A stretch of 5,391 bases of DNA from Opitutaceae bacterium (GCA_031266495.1 JAISAX010000070.1:1-5391); one strand, 5' to 3'; positions 1 through 5,204 are shown, counted from the stretch's first letter. Program-made: numbers and translations. The notes: a model not told the origin generated them from the letters alone.

Positions 1-55
1 CGAGCCCAGCCGTCATCAACCCGTATCCATTTTCAAACCAGACCAGTTTACCAAC

Positions 56-976
56 ATGTCGCGATATCTGAATCCGAAGAACGACCTGGCCTTCAAGACC
101 GTATTCGGCGGGCACAAGAACCTGTGCATCTCGCTGCTCAACGCGCTGCTGCGACTGGAGGGCGACCGGAAGATCAAGCAGATCGAATACCTCGACAACG
201 AAATGCTGCCCCGCATCGACGGAGGACGCAATTCCATCGTGGACGTGCGCTGCATTGACGAACCCGGACGCCAGTTCATCGTCGAAATGCAGATGTACTG
301 GACCACCGGATTCGAGAAACGGGTGCTGTTCAACGCCTCGAAGGCGTACATCGCGCAACTGGACAAAAAAGAAAGATTCGGGAGCCTGCAACCGGTGTAT
401 GTGCTCAGTTTCGTCAACGAGATTTATGACCGCACGCCGGAGACCGGAGGGGAATATTATCATCGCTACGCGCTGATGCACGAAGGCCATCCCGTGCGCC
501 GGATCGAGGGCATCGAACTGATTTTTGTCGAACTGCCGAAATTCAAACCGCAGCGCCGAGCCGAGAAAAAGTTCGAGCAATTGTGGTTGCTGTTTCTGAC
601 GGCGATCAACGACACGACGCAAGAGCCGCCGAAGGAATTGCTGGCGACAAAGGAGACGAAAAAAGCGCTGGACTATCTTGAGCGAGCCGCCTTCACGCCC
701 GAGCAACTGCGCACCTACGATGGGTATTGGGACGCCATCCGCCTCGAACGCAGCCGCTCCGTCGGCATGTTCGACGCGGGCCTCGCCAAGGGCAAAGCCG
801 AAGGCCTTGCTGAAGGAGAAGCCCTCGGCCTCGCCAAGGGTAAAGCCGAGGGCATCGCCGAGGGGGAAGCCAATGCCAATCTGGCCCTTGCCCGCAAAAT
901 GAAGGCCAAAGGGTTTTTGCCGGAAGACATCGCCGAAATTACCGGCATCCCCATCGAACAACTCCGTCGGCTCTGA
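56..976 (+). CDS. Rpn family recombination-promoting nuclease / putative transposase (PD-(D/E)XK)
   Basis: The 306-residue protein fits the Rpn/PDDEXK_2 family (often annotated 'putative transposase', TIGR01784 type), whose E. coli members are DNA endonucleases that promote RecA-independent recombination. The N-terminus NPKNDLAFKTVFG (residues 6-18) is the family opening. The nuclease core shows D63 in IVDVRCID and E77/Q79 in FIVEMQ, the expected D...ExQ metal site. It is followed by YWTTGFEKRVLFNASKAY (81-98) and a conserved strand, QPVYVLSFVN (112-121). Residues 242-273 are two copies of a 16-residue Gly/Ala/Lys/Glu-rich repeat. The end, DIAEITGIPIEQLRRL, is the usual C-terminal helix of the family. 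The ATG at 56 gives the full family N-terminus, but no Shine-Dalgarno sequence precedes it. The length is normal and the catalytic residues are intact, so the gene looks functional. It stands alone, convergent with hemA. No transposon ends or target-site duplications were seen. Known relatives have been linked to phage defence; that role here is only inferred. Confidence 0.93.
   Translation: MSRYLNPKNDLAFKTVFGGHKNLCISLLNALLRLEGDRKIKQIEYLDNEMLPRIDGGRNSIVDVRCIDEPGRQFIVEMQMYWTTGFEKRVLFNASKAYIAQLDKKERFGSLQPVYVLSFVNEIYDRTPETGGEYYHRYALMHEGHPVRRIEGIELIFVELPKFKPQRRAEKKFEQLWLLFLTAINDTTQEPPKELLATKETKKALDYLERAAFTPEQLRTYDGYWDAIRLERSRSVGMFDAGLAKGKAEGLAEGEALGLAKGKAEGIAEGEANANLALARKMKAKGFLPEDIAEITGIPIEQLRRL
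779..874 (+). repeat. 48-bp tandem duplication inside the rpn gene
   Basis: Two adjacent 48-bp copies (779-826 and 827-874) encode GLAKGKAEGLAEGEAL and GLAKGKAEGIAEGEAN. They differ mostly at third codon positions, so the duplication is not very recent or has been kept under protein-level selection. Each copy has an inner period of 4 residues (GxxxG-like). Rpn proteins commonly vary in this linker, and a whole 16-residue unit can be gained or lost without a frameshift. Confidence 0.9.
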
Positions 977-1043
977 CTGCCGGCTTGCCGGGGGCAATGC
1001 AAAAAGAAAGCCAACCCGGCGAAGATGCGGGGCGGGTGTAATT

Positions 1044-1070
1044 GCGGGAGGTCGCGGGAGGTCGCGGGAG
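1044..1070. repeat. 10-bp tandem repeat, 2.7 copies
   Basis: The unit GCGGGAGGTC occurs at 1044-1053 and 1054-1063, followed by a partial copy, GCGGGAG, at 1064-1070. It is noncoding and lies in the convergent spacer. Confidence 0.85.
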
Positions 1071-1078
1071 TTGGCAAG

Positions 1079-1123
1079 CCAGGGGAAATCGTGCTCTCTT
1101 CACGTTGCCCTGCTTTTCCCTGG
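1079..1123 (+). terminator. Possible weak hairpin terminator after rpn
   Basis: CCAGGGGAAA (1079-1088) can pair with TTTTCCCTGG (1114-1123). In plus-strand RNA this gives 10 pairs including one G-U; in minus-strand RNA the same position is an A-C mismatch. The sequence ACTTTTGTT follows. The loop of 25 nt is long for an intrinsic terminator and the T run is short, so this is tentative. Confidence 0.25.
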
Positions 1124-1190
1124 ACTTTTGTTCATCACCCCTCCCTTTCCTTCTTCCATGACCTTCTGCTACCAATCGCAATTACACCCC

Positions 1191-1223
1191 TTCACCCTTC
1201 ACCCTTCAGCCCTTCCTTCACCT
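1191..1223 (-). repeat. 7-bp GGGTGAA repeat overlapping the end of hemA
   Basis: On the plus strand TTCACCC occurs at 1191-1197 and 1198-1204. An 8-bp variant (1205-1212) and a further TTCACCT (1217-1223) follow. On the minus strand the array writes the last HemA residues (GLKGEG), and the hemA stop TGA (1192-1194) lies inside one unit. Confidence 0.75.
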
Positions 1224-2265
1224 GCCGCCAGAGGGCGGCGGCGCGGGCGGCGGCGAGGGCGCGGGCGCGGGCGACTTCGGCCTCGCGGGCGGCGCGGTTT
1301 TTTTCCGCGATGCGGGCGAGATCGTCGAGGTTATACACGAAGACGTTTTCGAGCCGGGCGACGGCGGGTTCCACGTCGCGGGGCAGGGCGAGATCGATGA
1401 AGAAGAGCGGTTGCGCGGGGCGTGTGCGCATGGCGGCGGCGACGGCTCCGGCCGTGACGACGGCCTCGGGCGCGGAAGTCGAGCACACGGCGATGTCGAA
1501 CTGGCCGAGGTGATGCGCGAAGTGCTCGAACGGCATGGCGGTGGCGTCGAGCGTGGACGCGAGTTCCATGGCGCGTCCGAGGGTGCGGCTGCAAACGGTG
1601 AGCGAGGCGGCGCCGCGGCTCCGGAAGGCCTTGGCGGTCTTTTCCCCGATCTCGCCCGCGCCGAGCAGGAGCACGCGGGAGGAGGAGAGTTTCCCGAAGA
1701 TGTTCAGGGCGAGTTCGACGGCGACATTGGCGACGCTCACCTGGCCTTCGGTGATGGCGGTGCCGGAGCGCACGTGCTTGGCCGCCTGAAAGGTTTTTTG
1801 AAAAATCCGGTTGAGCACGGGGCCGGTGGCGCCGGCGGTCTGCGCGGCGGCGTAGGCGGTTTTCACCTGGCCGAAAATCTCGTTTTCCCCGAGTATCTGC
1901 GACTCGAGTCCGCTGGCGACCTCGATCAGGTGCCGGACGGCGTCGGCGCCATGCGAGAGATCGCGGATGGCGCCGAATTCCTCCCGGGGGAGGTTCCGGA
2001 TCTCGCAGAAGGTGGTTTCCAGCGTGTCGATGGCGGCGGGGGAGGCCACGCCGTAGAACTCGATGCGGTTGCAGGTGTTGAGGATGACGAGGCCGGAAAG
2101 GCCCGGGGCGCGCGCGGCCAGGGCGAGCCGGAGGGTTTCTTGCGCGGAGGCGTCGAGCGCAAGGCGTTCGCGCAGGTCGAGCGGGGCGCGCCGGTGGCTG
2201 GCTCCGAGATGGAAAAGCTGGACGTCGCCGCGGGAGTCGCCGGCGGTTGGGCCGGGGTTGCTCAT
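1192..2265 (-). CDS. hemA: Glutamyl-tRNA reductase, short form
   Basis: It catalyses NADPH-dependent reduction of glutamyl-tRNA(Glu) to glutamate-1-semialdehyde, the first committed step of C5 tetrapyrrole synthesis, in the cytoplasm. The catalytic domain shows GASHRRAPLDLRERL (21-35) and the nucleophile C65 in NTCNRIEFY. The signature SGLESQILGENEIFGQVK follows at 118-135. The NADPH-binding Rossmann fold starts at VLLLGAGEIGEKTAK (198-212), with SRT at 226-228. FFIDLALPRDVEP (288-300) and VFVYNLDDL (308-316) close that domain. At 357 residues it is shorter than the usual 400-450. It ends in an Arg/Ala-rich helix and has little or none of the C-terminal dimerisation domain. The ATG at 2263-2265 overlaps the hemX-frame TGA (ATGA). 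No Shine-Dalgarno sequence precedes it, since the transcript reads CCCTCCA before ATG, and no other start upstream of GASH is available. Translation therefore probably depends on coupling or on an SD-independent route. Confidence 0.97.
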   Translation of the reverse strand: MSNPGPTAGDSRGDVQLFHLGASHRRAPLDLRERLALDASAQETLRLALAARAPGLSGLVILNTCNRIEFYGVASPAAIDTLETTFCEIRNLPREEFGAIRDLSHGADAVRHLIEVASGLESQILGENEIFGQVKTAYAAAQTAGATGPVLNRIFQKTFQAAKHVRSGTAITEGQVSVANVAVELALNIFGKLSSSRVLLLGAGEIGEKTAKAFRSRGAASLTVCSRTLGRAMELASTLDATAMPFEHFAHHLGQFDIAVCSTSAPEAVVTAGAVAAAMRTRPAQPLFFIDLALPRDVEPAVARLENVFVYNLDDLARIAEKNRAAREAEVARARALAAARAAALWRQVKEGLKGEG

Positions 2266-3215
2266 TGGAGGGATTTTCGATTCTCGATTCCCGATTCCCG
2301 ATTAAAAGCAATCTCCGTCGTCTCTCTTTCCCCTGCGGCGCGGTAGCGCCCAATCGAGAATCGAGAATCGAGAATCGAAAATCCTCCTCCCCCCCCCCCC
2401 CCCGCCGGTCGCCGGCTGGTATCGACCAGCCAGAGGGTGGCGAGCGCGCAAAGATAAAGGAGAATGCAGGCCCACGAGAATTTCCGGGCGATGAGCCGTC
2501 CGCGTATCCTGAAAATCATGACCAGGGTGTAGATCGCCCACACGCCGACGGTGCCCAGTATCTTGAATGCCTTGACGCTGTCCGGAGCGCGCACCTGGTA
2601 AACCGCGCCGACCGCGAGCGAGGCGGCCAGGAGCAGGACGCCCGTCACGAGGAGCCGCAGGCTGATATGGTCGAGCGCGGTGATCGACGGCAGGAAGGCG
2701 AACGCGCCGCCGGGGCGTTTGTGCTTCAGGCTGTAGTTGCGGAGCAGATTCATCAGCGAAGTGAGCGCGAGAAGGGCGAACACCCCGTAGCTGAACAGGG
2801 CCAGCGCGGCGTGAAACGTGATCCACGGGTTGCCGCCGAAGATGCCCACGCGCCGTTCAGCATCCCATGCCGGGATGGAGAGCGACGTGATGGTCAGCGC
2901 GGCCATGAGCATGGACGAGAAGTAGCCGAGCAGGCTGAGGCGGAAGGTCGCGCCGATCACGAGATAGAGCGTGGCGGCGGACCAGGCGGTGAACTGGCAG
3001 ATTTCGAACGTGTTGCCCAGCGGACAGCCATGGACGGCGAGGCCGCGCAGGTAGAGCCCGAGTGTTTGCAGGGTCCAGGCGGTCGAAAGGATCACATACA
3101 TGAGCGCCCGCGAATGACGGCGCTCGCGAAGGAGCGAGAGGGTGCCCGGCAGGAAGCCCGCGAGGTAGAGCGCGGCGGCGAGCCAGAGCCAGGTGCGGTC
3201 GGTGAAGTGCGGCAT
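2262..3215 (-). CDS. ccsA: CcsA/HemX-like cytochrome c assembly family membrane protein
   Basis: From the ATG at 3215 the frame encodes 317 residues with about eight membrane segments (roughly 8-28, 38-60, 76-93, 98-114, 132-157, 187-206, 219-235, 247-264). Family marks are GCPLGNTFEICQFTAW (63-78), the CcsA 'PLSN-YE' equivalent, then H135 in WITFHAALALFSYG and LPSITALDHISLRLLVTG (175-192). The tryptophan-rich WWD haem-handling motif of true CcsA/CcmF proteins is not visible, so HemX of Bacillus-type hemAX operons is the closer model. HemX affects HemA level there, which fits the position directly before hemA. Residues 272-317 look non-native: seven Gly from the G15 run, then translation of the inverted repeat. 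The natural end is probably near residue 270. AAGGTG precedes the ATG by 13 nt, and an in-frame TTG at 3221 lies 7 nt after it. Upstream extension of the frame to 3455 would overlap cca and lacks family similarity. Confidence 0.88.
   Translation of the reverse strand: MPHFTDRTWLWLAAALYLAGFLPGTLSLLRERRHSRALMYVILSTAWTLQTLGLYLRGLAVHGCPLGNTFEICQFTAWSAATLYLVIGATFRLSLLGYFSSMLMAALTITSLSIPAWDAERRVGIFGGNPWITFHAALALFSYGVFALLALTSLMNLLRNYSLKHKRPGGAFAFLPSITALDHISLRLLVTGVLLLAASLAVGAVYQVRAPDSVKAFKILGTVGVWAIYTLVMIFRIRGRLIARKFSWACILLYLCALATLWLVDTSRRPAGGGGGGGFSILDSRFSIGRYRAAGERETTEIAFNRESGIENRKSLQ
2271..2384 (-). repeat. 33-bp inverted repeat of 7-bp units; predicted long RNA hairpin before hemA
   Basis: The arms 2271-2303 and 2352-2384 match at 31 of 33 positions as an inverted repeat, separated by 48 nt. 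Each arm is built of 7-bp units of the type (T/C)CGATTC. In the minus-strand transcript both differences become U-G pairs, giving 33 continuous pairs; in plus-strand RNA they are A-C mismatches. The loop holds a small GGCGC/GCGCC hairpin (2337-2350). In the transcript the stem begins 4 nt after the 15-G run and ends 5 nt before the hemA ATG. It lies inside the open frame continuing from the hemX gene. It may act as an attenuator, an RNase processing site or a translation block, or be a passive repeat. Confidence 0.9.
2389..2403 (-). repeat. 15-bp homopolymer (G15 in the hemX transcript)
   Basis: An uninterrupted run of 15 C on the plus strand lies near the 3' end of the CcsA/HemX reading frame, just after the last membrane segment. 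Tracts of this length are prone to slippage in replication and transcription, and also to sequencing error. With 15 G the frame continues to the TGA at 2262-2264. With 16 G it would stop at TAA (2302-2304). With 14 G it would run on, overlapping hemA out of frame, to 1331. Confidence 0.85.
2404..2431 (-). other. Small hairpins immediately 5' of the G tract in the transcript
   Basis: GGCTGGT (2414-2420) and ACCAGCC (2425-2431) form a perfect 7-bp stem with a 4-nt loop. An overlapping alternative pairs GCCGG (2404-2408) with CCGGC (2412-2416). Both lie in the coding sequence for the LVDTSRRP segment, directly before the G run. The position is notable, but short perfect stems are common in GC-rich DNA. 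Confidence 0.5.
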
Positions 3216-3261
3216 GAGCAAAACCGGACACCTTGTGGAGTCCCGGGTTTTCGCGCAAGCA

Positions 3262-3289
3262 GCAGGTGAGGCGGAGCAGGTGAGGCGGA
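3262..3289. repeat. 14-bp perfect tandem duplication in the cca-ccsA spacer
   Basis: GCAGGTGAGGCGGA is present twice without a mismatch, at 3262-3275 and 3276-3289. It lies in the 157-bp noncoding gap, about 50 bp upstream of the ccsA start. No function is evident. Confidence 0.9.
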
Positions 3290-3334
3290 GTGACGGCCTC
3301 CCGAAACCCTGTGCCTCTACCGTCTTCCGCGTAA

Positions 3335-3358
3335 CATCTGTACAGTACAGTACAGATG
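3335..3358 (-). promoter_or_regulatory. Perfect 9-bp dyad 14 nt after the cca stop: operator or hairpin
   Basis: CATCTGTAC (3335-3343) and GTACAGATG (3350-3358) are exact inverted copies separated by 6 nt. The centre is also a period-5 repeat (GTACA three times), so several overlapping dyads are possible. As RNA it is a 9-bp stem with a 6-nt loop. The transcript after it reads TTACGCGG, without a T run, so it is not a standard intrinsic terminator. It could be a regulator site for the ccsA-hemA unit or a 3'-end hairpin of cca. Confidence 0.5.
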
Positions 3359-3372
3359 CCCGCGCCACGGCT

Positions 3373-4827
3373 TTATTTCCGGTATGCGCGCAACCACTCC
3401 AGCGCGCCCGCCTCATCGCTGAATGCGCCATCCAGCTGGGCTTCGTAAGCGGCATTGAGGACGGGTTTGAAACCGGGGCCGGGGTTGCGGCCCGTCGCGA
3501 TGAGGTGTCGGCCGAGCAGGAGCGGCCGGGGGGCCGAGTCGATGAGGGCGAGTTCCCGGGCGCGCACGCGCAGCCGCCCGATCAGGTCGAGCGATTCCGG
3601 CGAGTGGCGCGGAGGCCGCCCCTGGCAGTCTCCGGTCATGACCATGCAAAGATCCTCGATGGTGGCCGGGGCGAGCCGGCGGGCGAGGCGGCGGATCAGG
3701 GCATCGGAATACGAAGGTTCGCCGCCCGCCTCCGCCCCGCCGCCGCCGCCGTGGTGATGGACGAGATGGTTGGCCACCAGCGGCGTGATAAACGGCGCAT
3801 GGTCATGGGGGGCGCCGATGCGCGCCAGAAACGCCTCCGTCACCGGCACGCCGGCCGCTTCGTGGCCGGGACTCGTCCAGCGCTCCACACCCTTGCGGAG
3901 GGCCCGGACGGTCGTGGCGGGTTTGCCAAAATCGTGCGCGAGCATGGCCAGCATGAGCAGGCGGCGGCGAACCGGGGAAGACGACTGCCACTCGGGCAAC
4001 CCTGCCAAGGCGTCGCAACAGTGGCCGGTGTGGGTCAGCACGTCGCCTTCCGGATGCCAGCCGGGGTCTTGCGGACAGCCGCGCAGCGCGGCGACTTCGG
4101 GGAAATGGACGAGCCATCCGGATTCTTCGAGCACGGCGAGGCCGCGGGCGGGTTTTCGGGCCTTCTCCGCCCACTTTTGCCATTCGCCCTGGACGCGTTC
4201 GGTGGCGAGTTCGGAGTAGCTTCCCGCGATCGAGCGGCAGAGCGCGGCGGTTTCGGGCGCCAGCGCGAGATCGAAACGGGCCGCGAACTGGAACGCGCGC
4301 AGCACGCGCAACGGATCTTCGGCAAAGGCGGCGCTCGTGTGGCGGAGGATGCCGGCGGCCAGATCGCGGGCGCCGCCATGGGGGTCGATCAACGCTCCGG
4401 CGGCATCGGCAAACGGGTCCCACGCGATGGCGTTGAGGGTGAAATCGCGGCGGGCGGCGGCCTCGGCGTCGGAAAGGCCCGGTTCCGGTTCGACGTGGAA
4501 ACCCCGATGGCCGGCTCCGGTTTTGGATTCCCGCCGGGGCAGGCTGAAATCGTATTCCACCGCGCCGAGCCTGAGCTTGATCACACCGAAGCTGCGTCCC
4601 ACCACGTCGGTGGCGCCAAACGGGGAAAGCACGCGGTGAAGCGTGGAGAAATCGATGCCGCCCGTTTCGATATCGATATCCTTGGCGGGGAGGCCGAGGA
4701 GGGCATCACGCACGCAACCGCCGACCAGCCTCGGCCTTGCGCCGGGCACGCGACGCAGGGCCTGCAACACCGCGAGCAACGGCGGCGGCAGGTCGAACGG
4801 GAGGTGATGATGAAGGACGGTCGTCAC
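3373..4827 (-). CDS. cca: CCA-adding tRNA nucleotidyltransferase / poly(A) polymerase family with HD domain
   Basis: The enzyme adds or repairs the 3'-CCA of tRNAs. Taking the GTG at 4827 as start gives 484 residues. The head domain has RLVGGCVRD (33-41) with the nucleotide-binding GG..RD motif and the metal-binding D50/D52 in KDIDIE. RRDFTLNAIAWDP (126-138) and EDPLRVLRAFQFAARF (170-185) match the nucleotide-recognition and neck motifs. An HD phosphohydrolase-type domain follows, with HPEGDVLTHT (258-267) and LAHDFGK (296-302). HHH and a five-Gly stretch (357-364) and the C-terminal region end at the TAA at 3373. The start is uncertain. The open frame extends to a TTG at 4935, but the added residues lack family similarity and are encoded by CGGAT-rich repeat-like DNA. 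No convincing Shine-Dalgarno sequence supports either start. Poly(A) polymerase activity cannot be excluded by sequence alone. It lies 157 bp before ccsA on the same strand. Confidence 0.93.
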   Translation of the reverse strand: MTTVLHHHLPFDLPPPLLAVLQALRRVPGARPRLVGGCVRDALLGLPAKDIDIETGGIDFSTLHRVLSPFGATDVVGRSFGVIKLRLGAVEYDFSLPRRESKTGAGHRGFHVEPEPGLSDAEAAARRDFTLNAIAWDPFADAAGALIDPHGGARDLAAGILRHTSAAFAEDPLRVLRAFQFAARFDLALAPETAALCRSIAGSYSELATERVQGEWQKWAEKARKPARGLAVLEESGWLVHFPEVAALRGCPQDPGWHPEGDVLTHTGHCCDALAGLPEWQSSSPVRRRLLMLAMLAHDFGKPATTVRALRKGVERWTSPGHEAAGVPVTEAFLARIGAPHDHAPFITPLVANHLVHHHGGGGGAEAGGEPSYSDALIRRLARRLAPATIEDLCMVMTGDCQGRPPRHSPESLDLIGRLRVRARELALIDSAPRPLLLGRHLIATGRNPGPGFKPVLNAAYEAQLDGAFSDEAGALEWLRAYRK

Positions 4828-4892
4828 GTGCAGGTGAAGGAATCGGAAATAACCCGGCTTGGCGTGGAGCCGGAACCGGGTCCCTTGAACCA

Positions 4893-4929
4893 CGGATCGG
4901 GCGGATAAACAAACCGGATTACACGGATT
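4893..4929. repeat. CGGAT-rich direct repeats upstream of cca
   Basis: CGGAT occurs at 4893, 4902, 4915 and 4924, the last three followed by A or T. On the minus strand the piece AATCCGTGTAATCCG resembles a phrase I recall from intergenic DNA of many PVC-group genomes. That recollection was not checked. It argues that this part of the open frame before cca is noncoding. Confidence 0.5.
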
Positions 4930-4945
4930 CCGCAAAACCGCAGCA

Positions 4946-4966
4946 GGGGGGGGGGGAGGGAGGGGG
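4946..4966 (+). repeat. G-rich tract with G11 run, quadruplex-capable
   Basis: Eleven G (4946-4956), then A, GGG, A, GGGGG. The plus strand has enough G runs for a compact intramolecular quadruplex. It lies about 120 bp upstream of the preferred cca start, on the non-transcribed side for cca. Confidence 0.7.
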
Positions 4967-4969
4967 ACC

Positions 4970-5047
4970 GCTAAAGGGCGCTGACGGACGCTAAAGTCAA
5001 ACCCTCGAAAATGTCCGGTTTTTAGCGTTCTTCAGCGTTCTTTACTG
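4970..5047. repeat. Imperfect inverted pair of AGCG-type repeat arms
   Basis: Read on the minus strand, 4996-4970 and, read on the plus strand, 5021-5047 share TTTAGCGT, TCAGCG and TTTA in the same order, about 21 of 27 positions, separated by 24 nt. Within each arm AGCG recurs every 9-10 bp. They look like two diverged, head-to-head copies of one repeat. Confidence 0.55.
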
Positions 5048-5065
5048 AAGTTACGCGAAGCCGGA

Positions 5066-5108
5066 GCGGCGGCATTCCTGCCGCTGCGACGAGGCGCGAA
5101 GCGCCTCG
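5066..5108. repeat. Two adjacent GC-rich hairpins (REP-like element)
   Basis: GCGGCGGC (5066-5073) pairs with GCCGCTGC (5080-5087) with one G-U and a 6-nt loop. Two bases later CGAGGCGC (5090-5097) pairs perfectly with GCGCCTCG (5101-5108) across a 3-nt loop. Paired short palindromes between genes are typical of REP-like elements. No T run follows on either strand, so termination is unlikely. Copy number in the genome is unknown. Confidence 0.6.
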
Positions 5109-5170
5109 CCACTTTGCCTCTCCGCCCCGCTGCCGCCGCCGCCGTTCCCTGAGCGGAGCGTGTGCGTGCG

Positions 5171-5204
5171 AAAAAAACGTGAAAAACCGAAAAAAAGGAA
5201 AAAA
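5171..5204. promoter_or_regulatory. Near-helically phased A-tracts (curved DNA candidate)
   Basis: Four A runs of 5-7 bases start at 5171, 5182, 5190 and 5199, spaced roughly one helical turn. Such phasing bends DNA and often sits upstream of promoters as an UP-element-like region. It may serve a rightward gene beyond the window or be part of the terminator above. Confidence 0.35.

Larger units (their letters stand above)
977..1191. other. Convergent spacer between rpn and hemA, no gene
   Basis: No open frame here looks like a protein. The spacer holds a GC-rich stem-loop just after the rpn stop (about 978-997, not followed by a T run), a 10-bp tandem repeat (1044-1070), a weak hairpin (1079-1123) and a pyrimidine-rich stretch leading into the 7-bp repeat at the end of hemA. 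No remnant of the missing HemA C-terminal domain is recognisable in any minus-strand frame. Confidence 0.7.

Noticed and set aside
1044..1070. CRISPR-like array
   Set aside because: The units are 10 bp and directly adjacent, with no spacers; no other repeat in the window has CRISPR geometry.
1411..2346. 311-residue plus-strand open frame opposite hemA
   Set aside because: Low-complexity Gly/Glu/Val-rich translation antisense to hemA with no recognisable domain.
1331..2353. 340-residue minus-strand frame overlapping hemA
   Set aside because: Arg/Pro-rich shifted-frame translation of hemA starting at a TTG. It matters only as the frame entered if the G tract loses one base.
3339..3356. LexA-type CTGT...ACAG box in the cca-ccsA dyad
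   Set aside because: The spacing between CTGT and ACAG is 10 or 5, not the 8 of the proteobacterial LexA box.
3216..3455. 80-residue N-terminal extension of the CcsA/HemX frame
   Set aside because: It would overlap cca by over 80 bp, crosses a tandem repeat and the dyad, and adds nothing like the family; the ATG at 3215 starts directly at the first membrane segment.
3193..4908. 571-residue plus-strand open frame opposite cca
   Set aside because: It is antisense to a gene with complete family motifs, and its Gly/Ala/Arg-rich composition is what GC-rich codon use produces on the opposite strand.
4828..4935. 36-residue N-terminal extension of Cca to the TTG at 4935
   Set aside because: Encoded by repeat-like DNA, with no family similarity and no ribosome binding site; the GTG at 4827 leaves a normal lead-in to the LVGGCVRD motif.
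4975..5000. TTGACT as a -35 box for cca on the minus strand
   Set aside because: No acceptable -10 hexamer lies 16-18 bp downstream, and the sequence belongs to a repeat arm.
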